A DNA stretch of 64,000 bases from contig OZ010586.1 of assembly GCA_963932145.1 (NCBI GenBank), positions 74,058,587-74,122,586 of the forward strand, in the 5' to 3' direction. The notes under the pieces are model-generated. The model was not told where the DNA came from. It did no database searches and was given only the letters and a program-made list of their open reading frames with translations. The position numbers and the translations under genes are program-made. Source of the stretch: Acanthosepion lycidas. Its lineage: Eukaryota > Mollusca > Cephalopoda > Sepiida > Sepiidae. Below, piece by piece: positions 20,090-30,299 of the stretch; the stretch's first letter is position 1, and each line of letters starts with the position of its first letter.

Positions 20090-20640
20090 CAACAAATCAA
20101 AACCTACTCACATTTCTCATCCACACAAGATAGACATGCTTACGGAGGTGTGGAAGCCTCACATTTATACACTCACCCACACGAATATACACACTTACAC
20201 ACATCATACGCACTCACTCCCTAATGAGCCAAATGATAACACACACCCACAGCAATACACACGCTTACACATATCATACTCACTCACTCCCTAAGAACCA
20301 AATAACACACACACAAACACTAAACAGAGACACATCCCCTCACCAAGTCCAATAAAACTGTCAAACTGACCAGAGAATTCATAGCAGCATGTATCTATCC
20401 AGCTCTTATCTCAAATAACAACTTAAAAGAGACTGTTTCACCAACACAAGGAATGTTAAAAGATTCATGTTAAAAAGATAAAAAAATAAAAAAACAAATG
20501 AAAACTACAGACAAAAGTTCATTTTCTCCATCAAGAGATTCATTTCTGTAGTTTAGTGCTAGCAGCAAGCAGAAATATTTCTCCTCCCGATGATGGCCAT
20601 TTTGGTCGAAACTAGTCTAAATGGAATAATAATAAAAAAA
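20090..20640 (+). mobile_element. PLE 3' region, CA-rich, ending in a hammerhead-like motif
   Basis: Directly follows the PLE stop. 20170-20340 is rich in cacacttacaca words; 20570-20625 holds the ribozyme-like sequence. It ends in an A-rich run near 20635. Confidence 0.5.
20577..20622 (+). ncRNA. hammerhead-like motif
   Basis: CCGATGA (20587-20593, one change from CUGAUGA), stem II GGCC/GGTC around ATTTT, then GAAAC (20608-20612), loop TA and GTC (20615-20617). Stem I could use ATTT/AAAT (20577-20580/20619-20622) with an unequal internal loop. It lies downstream of the PLE tail, where such motifs are expected. Confidence 0.45.
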
Positions 20641-20702
20641 AAAAACGAAAAAATATTAATCTACAACCCAGTGTGTCTAAAGGTTTTAATTTTTTAATTG
20701 TT

Positions 20703-20703
<1 letters not shown>

Positions 20704-20748
<45 letters not shown>
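20704..20748. repeat. (TA)n microsatellite
   Basis: About 45 bp TA. Confidence 0.95.
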
Positions 20749-20751
<3 letters not shown>

Positions 20752-20781
20752 TAAAATGACAATTGGAAAAAAGATCTTAGA

Positions 20782-20823
20782 TTTTGCCGACGCGTTTCGT
20801 CTTCCGACTTTTTCAAGGCAAAA
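20782..20823 (-). ncRNA. hammerhead-like motif with perfect stem I, degenerate core
   Basis: Minus strand TTTTGCC (20823-20817) pairs perfectly with GGCAAAA (20788-20782). Between them lie a degenerate core TTGAAAAA, stem II GTC-GGAA-GAC, GAAAC (20798-20794), loop GC and the cleavage triplet GTC (20791-20789). Everything except CUGANGA is in place, so it looks like a decayed ribozyme. Confidence 0.5.
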
Positions 20824-20868
20824 ATGAAATCGAAATGTTCTTGTTGTTATAGTATTGATCTGGGAATT

Positions 20869-20872
<4 letters not shown>

Positions 20873-20931
<59 letters not shown>
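20873..20931. repeat. (TA)n microsatellite
   Basis: About 59 bp TA. Confidence 0.95.
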
Positions 20932-20935
<4 letters not shown>

Positions 20936-20939
20936 TCAA

Positions 20940-21578
20940 TTTATTCAAGATAATTTTCTCCCTCTCTAAACTTCTAACATTCTCTCATGCAGTAACAAGT
21001 TGCCTCGCAAGTTTCACGGACAATTTCATTTTCAAGTCTTTTTTCACTGCTCTTTGCATTGTTATAGCTGGAACTCCTCTCTCATATGCCGAACGTCTTT
21101 TGGATTAAATTGGATCTTTTCTATTTAATCTCTTTATCTCTAAGTTGAAATGATGATCCCTCTTCCTGTTTTGACCTCCTGATCCAGGTTTCCTCCCTAC
21201 TGTTCCCTTTTTTAAACTTATTCACTGTTCTCTTTATGGTTCTTGAATGGACTTTAGAGATGGAAGCCAGATTATGAATGTTGGTACCATTACTGAAGTC
21301 CTGAATGATTCTTCATCTCACCATTGCTCAGTTGGGAAGACAGTGGGGCTGACACAAAACGATTTGAACCTATTCTCTTTCTAGTTGAATAACTCAAAGG
21401 TTTTTTTCCAGTGATTCTTATGATAAATGGTGTCAGGATGGGTAAATGCCTCATCTAAAAACCTGGGGAAAAAAAACTCAATAAGTTTAGTGTGTTTTTT
21501 AGATATTAAGCATTTTGTGGTATGGATAATTACACTGTTACACGATTTTGGACAATTTTCTGTTACACCCGATAGGCA
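20940..21578 (-). mobile_element. IS630/Tc1-type element fragment with HTH region and terminal repeat
   Basis: The minus-strand terminus at 21578-21535 reads tcgggtgtaacagaaaattg, matching the words at 18580 and 19028. Further in, frames read IHNLASISKVHSRTIKRTVN, KFKKG and later QRAVKKDLKMKLSVKLARQL. These look like the two helix-turn-helix regions of a Tc1/IS630 transposase. Stops and frame shifts are frequent; no catalytic motif seen. Confidence 0.55.
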
Positions 21579-21612
21579 CACACACACACACACATATATG
21601 TATATATATATA

Positions 21613-21709
21613 TTAGGTTGGTGCAAAAATAATGACGTAATAATGTCGTTTTTTGACCTATTTTTGAACGTCAAAAACGACATTAGTACGTCATTATTTT
21701 TGCACCAAC

Positions 21710-21713
<4 letters not shown>
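21613..21713. mobile_element. palindromic mariner MITE, copy 1 (101 bp)
   Basis: Begins ttaggttggtgcaaaaataa and ends with its inverse, flanked by TA and embedded in TA repeats. The interior continues the palindrome (gacgtaataatgtcg). The end sequence is the TIR type of the Hsmar1/MADE1 mariner group. Non-coding. Confidence 0.92.
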
Positions 21714-21766
<53 letters not shown>

Positions 21767-21770
21767 TATA
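21714..21770. repeat. (TA)n microsatellite
   Basis: Continuation of the TA tract in which the MITE sits. Confidence 0.95.
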
Positions 21771-21861
21771 ATGAAAACAAAGAACAGTAAGATATATAAA
21801 TCGGTTTTGGAAACATGGTTAGTACTGTGTACCTAAGAAACGACATTTTAAATCAATTAAT

Positions 21862-21866
<5 letters not shown>

Positions 21867-21922
<56 letters not shown>
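21867..21922. repeat. (TA)n microsatellite
   Basis: About 56 bp TA. Confidence 0.95.
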
Positions 21923-21927
<5 letters not shown>

Positions 21928-22069
21928 TGACCATTGCGTCTAGCATGAAACAGTCTGTTGTTTCTGGGTGTTGACTTCAATGTTCACTTTTATATTTACA
22001 CACGTTCTATCTCTGATATTGAGCACTTTATCCCATAAGTATAACACACCTTAAAACTATATTTCTTCA

Positions 22070-22096
22070 TATATCTATCTATCTATCTATCTATCT

Positions 22097-22163
<67 letters not shown>
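22070..22163. repeat. (TATC)n, (CT)n, (TA)n compound microsatellite
   Basis: tatc repeats, then ctct, then ta. Confidence 0.95.
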
Positions 22164-22165
<2 letters not shown>

Positions 22166-22169
22166 CATA

Positions 22170-22740
22170 TATTTCTCGCTTATCGACTGGATTTCTCCTA
22201 ACCGCTATATCCGGCATTATATGCGTGTAATGGTTTAATCTCAAACGATTCTAAATAGCTTTAATGTCTACTTCGCAACACTTGTAAAATTTCTCATACA
22301 TTTCTAAATGTTTATACATTACAATAGTGTATTGAATAGTAAATATAATAAACAAATTCGAAAGTCTATCCTATAACTAGAATTTCGGTTTGCATGCTGT
22401 AATTCAGGACAAGTAAATGTTTATTTATTTTTCAATGTCTCATTTATTTTGGTTCATTTAGAATGAGAAAACAGTCACCATCATTAGGAAATCCGGCGAA
22501 AAAGTAAATATATGGCAATTTGAAAAAAGAAATCACTTATATCAAAGTTTCACCGATCAAAGTGCGTCACCAAAAAAGAACAAAAACGAAAAAAACGGAT
22601 GTTATTTTGACTAGATCCCTATCACTGTGACAGATCGTGATTGAAAGCAACCATATGAAAAGCTTTATTTTTTCCTTAACTGCAACGTTTTAGAAATTAC
22701 ATTTGACTAAATTCAACCCTGTTGTTTTGTTACTGATGAA
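22170..22740. other. no recognisable feature
   Basis: AT-rich sequence without repeat partners or motifs. Confidence 0.5.
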
Positions 22741-22744
22741 AATA

Positions 22745-24130
22745 AATCGAGCGTTCGTGTACTTCCCGTAAATCCCGTGATTTCAATTCCTGAGTTAGAC
22801 AGTGCTGAAAAATCCCATACTCTGGTTCAGTGGAAGAACAAAAGGATGATGCAGCGCTGATAGCAAACACAGAACTGCAGGTACTCTGACAAAAGGTAAT
22901 AAAGGAAATCAAGAAGAAAGACCTAAACATTAATTTTATGAAGACAGGGTAAATGGTTCTCAACTAGAGGAACAGCCTGAGATGCGAAGTACAATTTTGT
23001 GATGCCAAAATCGAGAGAGAAGGAACATTTCGATATCTGGAAAGCGTTCTAATAGAAGGTGGAAAATGTGACACTGGAATCTGAAGGCACATTGGAACAC
23101 TTTCAAAATGGTTGACTGCCAAAAACCAAGCAAAGCAAGAAACAATGTTAGAAACAAAACAAAGTTCCCCTATAGGCAGTGAATGTTAGAAATCTCACAG
23201 ATAAAAAAGTGATTTGAGGCAATGTAGTTCTACAGAAGGATGCTGAGAATACAATGGACTGCAAATTTGAGTAATGTGAAATTTTTTATAGAATTTTTTT
23301 TTAAAAAAGGACACTTAGAATACTATCTTAAAAGCCGCTCTATCGGGCGGCATTTAAGCTAGCTCGTGCAGATTGGACCTTCATCACAATAGGTAGGAAG
23401 AGGTAGATGCGACAGGCAATAACATACTACAGAAAAACTCAAAATTGATCGCTACGTATTGTATTAATATTTAAGCTTACCTTTCAAAAGTTCAACCATA
23501 ATTATTCTTCCGCCACTTAATTTAAAGACAGTTTGATGAATGTAGGTCCTTACTGTCCATACAAATAATTATTTTTATTTCATGGGTGACTTTCGTCGGA
23601 TTTCGCAATTAATTTCGATTATTCCCAAATTCAATTCCAAGTTATAAAAAATATCGTACCAAAATTCGTTGCAAAAAAAAAAAAAAAAGAAAAAAAAGAA
23701 AAAAACACGTAGAAAATCGCCGAAAAGAATCGCAGTTATCAAAATTTGGAAATCCAAAATTTCAGGATATCCGGTCCGGATCCGGTCCGGATCCGGCCCA
23801 AAATGTTTTTAATTTGTCCACGTAGTAGGCCTGATTCCAAAATGTTATGATATGTTGGACTCCGGCCTCTAGGAATAAAGTTGAAAAAGTGTGACACACG
23901 GACATTCGCATTTATTCTATAGAAGAAAGAGACCGTTGAAATTTCTAGGAAAGAAGGCTTGGAGAATTTGGCACACACATGACTTATCGAAGGAAAGAGG
24001 TACAGGGGAAATCAGCGAATAACCTTCCTAACCAACTTGTGTAAAGTGGTTGAACAGTGAATGGGAGAGATGGCAAATGACAATTTTTACTGAGCTAGAG
24101 GTGGTTGTGGAGAGACATGATCGCACACTG
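22745..24130 (+). pseudogene. LINE-A C-terminal copy, interrupted
   Basis: Plus strand shows TFRYLESVLIEGGKCDT-like sequence near 23022, then a WFYRRMLRIQWTANLSNVKF-like segment near 23225, and much later RPLKFLGKKAWRIW near 23925 and a decayed I-T-F-L-T-N-L-C near 24020. Between about 23325 and 23915 the LINE frame is lost, consistent with an insertion of some 590 bp. Open frames on the opposite strand here are shadows. Confidence 0.65.
23760..23800. repeat. short palindromic CCGGATC repeat
   Basis: tccggtccggatccgg repeated, self-complementary. No known function. Confidence 0.6.
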
Positions 24131-24139
24131 ATGTGAGCA

Positions 24140-24830
24140 ATCTATACTATGAATGAAATAAATTTAATTTAAAACTCCGAAAAGGTTACTGACACCAGAA
24201 TAAAAGCGAAGAGTACAGTAATTCTAGATCAATTTTAATTTGACAAGAAATATCTGTGAAAATTGAAGGGTTTTCCTATTTTCATTTTCTGATGAGTTTT
24301 AATTTAATGATTAAATGTACTCTTTGCGAGTCATGCGACTATAAAAATAACCGTGGAAATTCCATTTTTACTTCGTTAAATATTTGACCTGAATAACTTT
24401 AACAAAATATTGCAATAACAAACATAAGTATGACTGTAGGTAATTATTTAAAGAAGTAGGTGTGTAAAAATGAAAAGATTTTAAATAGACGAGTTATTCG
24501 ATTTCACTGAAGCAGACGTTAAACACATGAGAGCGTTATCGCCCCTACTACCTTCTTTTTATTTATTTCCTTCTTTCTTTTCATTGAAATGCGTTCTCTG
24601 ATATGTCTTTTCTTTCTTTAATCGCGACCCAAACGGAATAGTCCATTATTTATGAGGTATTGGCAAGGAGTAAAATACGCGCTACCTAACTACGGAACGA
24701 AGAAAGAAGCAAAATTATATGATAATACAGGGTGCGGTAGAAATAACTCCCATATATATCACCCAGAAATACCCCACGAATCGTGTCAGGTAAGTTCACC
24801 GCCATCAAATCATCGTGACTAATATTCACT
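24140..24830. other. no recognisable feature
   Basis: AT-rich sequence between LINE-A and the 16-bp minisatellite. Confidence 0.5.
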
Positions 24831-24835
24831 GGCGG

Positions 24836-25203
24836 AAGGTTCAACGCGAGAAAAGTTCATCGCAAGGAAAGTTCACCGCAAGGAAAGTTCAAAGCGAGGA
24901 AAGTTCAACGTGATGAAAAATTAACCGCGAGAAAAGTTAACCGCAGGGAAAGTTCACTGAGAGGAAAGTTCAGCTTGAGGAAAGTTCACTGGGAGGAAAG
25001 TTCACCGGGAGGAAAGTTCAACGGGGGGAAAGTTCAACGGGGGGAAAGTTCACCGCAAGGAAAGTTCAACGGGAGGAAAGTTCAACGTGACGAAAGTTAA
25101 CCGCAAAGAAAGTTCACCGGGAGGAAAGTTCAACGGGGGGAAAGTTCACCGCAAGGAAAGTTCAACGGGAGGAAAGGTCACTGGGAAGAAAACTCACCGT
25201 AAA
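24836..25203. repeat. 16-bp minisatellite, about 23 units
   Basis: Unit ggaaagttcaccgcaa with variation mainly in the last five bases (caacgggg, cactggga, caacgtga). The ggaaagtt half is nearly constant. Unit order shows short duplicated blocks. Confidence 0.9.
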
Positions 25204-25204
25204 A

Positions 25205-25625
25205 GAATAAAAATTTGAAATTATTTTTAATAGGTTCTAATTTTATTGATCAACGTACCTAAAACATTTTTAAAATAGGATAAAAGTAAATAAAAACTGA
25301 TATCATCCGTTTTAATTTCATAATTAAAACTTGGGTATATATGGTACCCTTTATGAATAAAAAAAATAAATGTCGGCATAAAATGAATAGGATTTGAAAT
25401 ATTTTTAAATCCTCCAACCTAGCCTAACCTATTTGTCTTAGTCTGTCCATCTATCGATATTTTTTACTGATACTGTACTAAGCTTATAACTATTACAATG
25501 TTTATGGAAAAGAAGAAAAAGTAAAAGTATTCTGTTAATATGACGTCGATGAGGAATAAGAGGTTCGCGAACACTTTGAATTGCTCTTAAAGTTTACTCA
25601 ACATTTATTGATTGAACTAGAAAGA
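25205..25625. other. no recognisable feature
   Basis: AT-rich, no motif. Confidence 0.5.
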
Positions 25626-25627
25626 TT

Positions 25628-26045
25628 ATGTACAGTATTTACATTAGTCGGACTATTGTCCTCATCTTTGTCGCCATACTTGTCACACTTGGTAAAAAAT
25701 GGTTGCTGAAAACATTAGGTTTATACTACCCAGAAATTCATACCCAGATGTCCTCATGGCACAGTGGATAAAGGCGTTGGTTAGATCCAGTGACAGACCC
25801 AAAGAGTGTGAGTTCAATACCCGGTTAAGGCAGTGGAGAACTTTCAGAGATAACTGATAACTGACTGACCATCAGTGGAACTAGAACAATCTACCCCAGT
25901 GATTGAAATAAAGGGTTCAGCTCGAAATTCCAACCACCTGAAGAAGGTCGGAGCGTACAACGGCCGAATCGTTGTGACAAGTATGTCGACAAAGATGAGG
26001 ACAATAGTCCGACTAATGTAAATACTGTACATAATACCTCATCTC
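25628..26045 (+). mobile_element. SINE-2, copy 2, with an inverted extra tail
   Basis: tRNA-like head at about 25750 (atggcacagtggataaagg, gtgagttcaatacccggtt), body, and tail to 26037 ending gacaaagatgaggacaatag and tccgactaatgtaaatactg. The last 60 bp are present inverted at 25630-25690, so the unit is a 410-bp fold-back with a SINE in the loop. Confidence 0.8.
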
Positions 26046-26099
26046 AGAAATATAGACAGACTAGAAAGATTATTGAATCAATAACTAGGTCTGCTGTTG

Positions 26100-26540
26100 T
26101 GTCAAGCGAGACAATTTTTCTTATCTTAAGAATCTATCTTACATTTTTATAAGTCTATCATTCATCCATGCTTAGAATATTGCTGTCACATATCGTCTGG
26201 TGTTTCTGCTGTATATTTAGAGATTATTGATAAAATCTAAAGAAGACGTTATTGTTCTTGACCAGGCATCCAGGCTTCAGTCACTTTCCCATCGTAATGT
26301 AACTGCCCAGTTCCTTTTCAGTAAATATTTTTTTTATGATAATTGTTTGGACGAACTGTTGTACATAGACATTATTAATTTAAGCACAGTACTAGATTGG
26401 CAGATAGGTCTCACCATTTTACAGCTGAATTGGTTAGATGTAACTGTAAGTTCTTTGATAACAGTCTCTTTTCTCTCGGTTCTTGCTTTCCATCTAACTT
26501 TGATCTTCAAAAATATCATTATTAGAAAAAGGACAGGTTT
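26100..26540 (+). pseudogene. LINE-B RT C-terminal fragment
   Basis: KSIIHPCLEYCCHISSGVSA then AVYLEIIDKI, the thumb-like region after the RT, and further on FFSRTL-like and FxxNFDLQKF-like decayed segments to 26530. Same region as 58860-59480. Many stops. Confidence 0.65.
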
Positions 26541-26780
26541 GGAGATCTGAAATGCAATCTACTGATGGAAACACCATTTTTCTTTTATTGGTGAAATTCA
26601 AAAGAAGTTCGTTTAGAAGAATTTCTAGAACCTTGACAGAATAGCTGAGGAAATGTCAAAGATATTGCTAAGTTTTTCCTAACATTCTTCAATAGATGAT
26701 GCAGCATAATTTTGAATTATATTAATATATTATAATTAAATCCCCACAATCGCTCTCTCACTATCCCCACTCTCTCTTTC

Positions 26781-27049
26781 TGTTATAGTGAAACACACCT
26801 ATTCTATAGTTAATAGACTCTCCCACCTATAATAAGTAGGAGTAACAAGAGTAACAAGTGAGTCGGAGAGAGTTGGTCAGTCAGTCGATGTCGGACGACC
26901 GTTAGTCGGATATTAAAGTATCAGCCACCACAACGAGATTACTGCGTCATTACCTATTATATCAAGTTCCTAACGTTTTGTACGTCGAACCTATTTTAGG
27001 ACCGACTTAGTACAAATACAAGCCTCTACTGTGAAACCACTACATAACA
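26781..27049 (+). mobile_element. solo LTR candidate
   Basis: 269 bp starting TGTTAT and ending ATAACA, the TG...CA inverted ends of LTRs. The first 80 bp are nearly repeated, inverted, at 39983-39905, so it is a dispersed family. No TSD is convincing and no internal LTR-element coding sequence was found, so superfamily is open. Confidence 0.5.
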
Positions 27050-27061
27050 CTTCTGTCTGTC

Positions 27062-27799
27062 TGTCTCTCTCTCGTCTTGAAAATGACGGTAAACTACTTC
27101 CGGTAGGAAAATCTCTAATCGGAAGATCGGAAGATTTTGTGGAGCGTGGAATTACCTCTTAATTGCTATTCACCCTGATCCGGGGGTGATATCACCTATT
27201 ATGGTCCCAGCTATGGCCAAATAGTGAAACCCCAAGACATTAATGAACAGTACATTTTTATAGCAAAATAACAATCAATGCAACGCAAAAATATTTAAAA
27301 AAAACATTTTTGTAGTAAAATGATCTACAAAATATATATGTCTAAAAAACATACCTTTTCTCTGACAGTATAAAATTAAGTAAAAAATATCTGCAGTTGA
27401 AAGCATAAAATTATGTACAAAATATTTCGATTTCGTTATTAAGTAAACAATAGAGGTCGATATACCACCAAACAAAATCAATCAACCAAACAGCCAACAT
27501 GAAAGAACTCTTTCAATGCATTAATCCATATAATATCCTACACTTTCTTAAATCAAACGGTATAGCAAAAATATAACTTCAACAAAACTACAACATACAC
27601 AAACACACACATATCAGCTAATCTAGTAATCATGTCCGCGCAAACATGTATATGCACGAAAGCTGAGTATCATCTACTATGTACTCAATTGCGAAAGCAG
27701 AATAAAAAATGTCATATTTTTATTACTTCAAAGCTCCCAAGAAATTATATTTCGGCATTAAATGATGCATAAGGAGTTGATATGCTGTTAAACAAACAA

Positions 27800-27802
<3 letters not shown>
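27062..27802 (+). mobile_element. VNTR-composite retroelement (family V), copy 1
   Basis: Head cgtcttgaaaatgacggtaa, a block with gagcgtggaattacctctta and ggtcccagctatggc, an A/T-rich variable middle of degenerate agcaaaatgac units, then a segment with tgtatatgcacgaaagctg and a tail ggcattaaatgatgcataag ending in aaacaaac. Copy at 32462-33155 has the same order throughout. No ORF; likely a non-autonomous retroelement. Confidence 0.7.
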
Positions 27803-27843
<41 letters not shown>

Positions 27844-27848
27844 CTTTC
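27803..27848. repeat. (TATC)n microsatellite
   Basis: Follows directly after the family V tail. Confidence 0.95.
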
Positions 27849-28005
27849 AGTACCAAATATGGTGTAATTTCTCAAAATTTGCTTCAATATTTAATAGAAC
27901 TAGTTCTGTTAATAGAAATATTAATAGAACGATAAAATATTTTTTTGGCCATCTTAGCCTTTTTGGTTACATCACTGTACTAAGATTATAACGAATACAA
28001 TAATT

Positions 28006-28355
28006 TGTGGCTTACGGCCACACAACGTTAAAACACCGGTTTCCGTTCGATCAGCGAAATTAAGCAACGACGAACCTGGTCAGTACCTAGATGGGTGACC
28101 ACTTGGATGTGCAGATAGTGTAATGGATAATGCCTCGGAATTGTTAATCGTAGAGCCGAGTTCCAATTCCTGTCAGGTTGGTTATATTCACTTACTTTGG
28201 AAAAGGTATGAATCCACCTCTTCTCCCCCCAGATAAGGATTAATTAGTAAGACTTGTATCACTAAATTATCTCAAAAAAAAAAAGATTTTTAGGTTTCAG
28301 CATTAAATAAACCATAGAGGTATTGATATAGCGCTAAACAGAAACAAACAAAAAT
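28006..28355 (+). mobile_element. 5S rRNA-tRNA chimeric SINE
   Basis: 28006-28108 is 5S-rRNA-like (cttacggccacacaacgtta, gatcagcgaaattaagcaac, agatgggtgaccacttgga), covering the 5S internal promoter region. It passes into the SINE-1 tRNA-like head (gtgtaatggataatgcctcg, gagccgagttccaattcc) and body to 28225, and ends with the family V tail (cattaaataaaccatagagg). So three modules are joined. Mutations and the fusion rule out a working 5S gene. Confidence 0.85.
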
Positions 28356-28359
28356 AATT

Positions 28360-28930
28360 TGAACTGATTTAATATAGTAGATACTATTTTTAGGATTTGG
28401 TTCCGGAGCTGTTGCAAGAAGTGTGCTTTGGATAAAAAAACAAAAAAAAAACCAAAAAAAAACGAACATAATTTTAAATACTAAAAATAATGAATCCGGC
28501 TTTCTCGTATTATTTAAAGACCAATTTACACATTGCTGGTTAATTCGGTAAAACAGTATTCAATCCTTACCGGCTGCACTACAACTTTAACCAGGCTTTG
28601 ATAAAGAGATCCTTGTCATGCAAAACGTTTGTCTCGTTGACCAGTGTTAATTTATCTATTTTGATTTTTACTTTGAGCTCCAAAATTATGGCGTTATGCC
28701 AAACCAGGATTTGCTAAGGAAATACTTATAAACGTAAGCGGACATAGATAGGAGCGCCCATGTTTGGCTGATGGGTAACAAGATCAAGATCGTCCTGCTG
28801 ACAGAGTTGTCACTGTAGTGAGTTCATTTTTCAATAGGTTGCTCCGCGACTGTGGCCTTGTGTAAAAGTAAGATAACATCGGAATAGATAATTAAGATGT
28901 TAACAATGGTCAGCGTTCAAATCTAGATGA
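28360..28930. other. no firm feature; A-rich tract
   Basis: 28430-28470 is A-rich. 28590-28640 has gctttgataaagagatcctt followed by gcaaaacgtttgtctcg, which resembles the end of some retroelements, but I cannot assign it. Confidence 0.4.
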
Positions 28931-28944
28931 AAGCAATGCTTCCA

Positions 28945-29240
28945 CTGTGAAGAAATGTAACCGTAAGTTCATTGCTAATAGATTTTTTTTTTTTTTTTTT
29001 TTTTTACTTCTCGCCTATGGAACTCTCTTCCGGCTTCTTGCTTTTCATCCAACTTTGATCTTGAAAAATTTACATGCAATGTCAATTATTACCTTTTGTC
29101 TTCTTGATCCTTTTTTATTGTTCTCCCCCCTTAATAACGTTTGTCTTTTTCTTATTCTTTCAAAAGCAGTAATCCCTTGTGTCTTAGTGGCTTTATTACT
29201 ATGCTTGGGATGAAATGATTCAAAATATGAAAGTGGATTC
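28945..29240 (+). pseudogene. LINE-B 3' end
   Basis: After a T-run (28982-29006) the sequence encodes a decayed WNSLPASCFxxNFDLEKF tail and then the LINE-B 3' region with cttgtgtcttagtggcttta. Same arrangement as 59280-59480. Confidence 0.65.
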
Positions 29241-29244
29241 ATAC

Positions 29245-30085
29245 TTTATTCTTGAGCATTGACAACAAAGATATTAAACACTATGTATCAGATTCAATAA
29301 AAGAAATTTTTTTTTGTTTATAAAATGGTAAATAATAAATACTACCTTGTAATTAGTTTACACATTTTGATAATTTTTAATTTTTTATAAATTTTTGAAT
29401 AAAAATATTTCTTTTCAAATTTATTTCTTTATAAAATGGCAAATAATAAATCTTTATAAAAGGTGAATAATAATTGCATTGTATTTGGTTCCTATATTTT
29501 TATAATCTTGTAAATTAACATGGCCTTGGGAGTCAAAAGTGTATACAGTAATAGCGGTGTCAAAAGAATAACCGCCCTTTTTGACACATTGTTTTTTCTT
29601 TTCTTAAACATTTGCGTCAAATAAATAACAAGGGATTATCATAGAACTTTAAATAATATTGCAACTATGTTTTTTTTCTACTCACTCAATTGCCTTTAAC
29701 TCTTTTGAGTTATTCACAAAGTGCAGGTTAGTTTGTGCCCAGGTTCACAAGTGTGGAGCAAGCAGTGGCGACTCCGGTGGTCGGGCTTGTCGGGCTTGTC
29801 GGGCTTAGCCTGAGTCAGTAAACATTCAAGCATATCTATTTCAAAGCAACAAAATTATTTCGTAGTGTGTCGTTTTCATTTTTGATTTCAGCTGGATTCC
29901 AAATTAATTGTTGTAACTCTGTGCCTGAAAATATTGACCAAAAGAAAATAAGTAAAAAATAATTAAATGAAATTATGTGTCTAGTCGGGATATGTAGATC
30001 TGAGCCATATCTGAGTCCTATTTGAGCTGGAGACATTTAATAGGCAATGTATTTCTTGCTTTAATTTTATAAATAATCTTTCAAA
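29245..30085. other. no recognisable gene; 10-bp triplication
   Basis: AT-rich. 29778-29810 has three copies of tcgggcttg. A 66-codon minus frame at 29836-30036 has no signature. Confidence 0.5.
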
Positions 30086-30086
30086 A

Positions 30087-30290
30087 ATGGATAGCAGCTC
30101 GGATCGAGGAATCGGACAGCCGAGTTCGAATTCCAGACGAATCTATTACATTCACTTACGTGCTAATACCACAGCTATGGGTAAATAGCAGGACAGGCCG
30201 GGTTCTATAGCCTTGGATGGCAACTGGTCTACCGAAGAAAGAAATTGCAACCAACTGCGGGGAAAAATCACACATAACTGACTGAATGAC
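30087..30290 (+). mobile_element. SINE-1, copy 2
   Basis: Plus-strand head gatagcagctcggatcgagg and B-box gagttcgaattccagacg, then body with cagctatgggtaaatagcag and ggtctaccgaagaaag, ending ccaactgcggggaaaa. Confidence 0.8.
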
Positions 30291-30299
30291 TTGTATGCC

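Noticed and set aside
24836..25203. CRISPR-like array of spaced repeats
   Set aside because: Units are contiguous 16-bp tandem repeats without unique spacers, in animal DNA.
28006..28110. Functional 5S rRNA gene
   Set aside because: It is truncated, mutated and fused to a tRNA-derived SINE, and no tandem 5S array is present.
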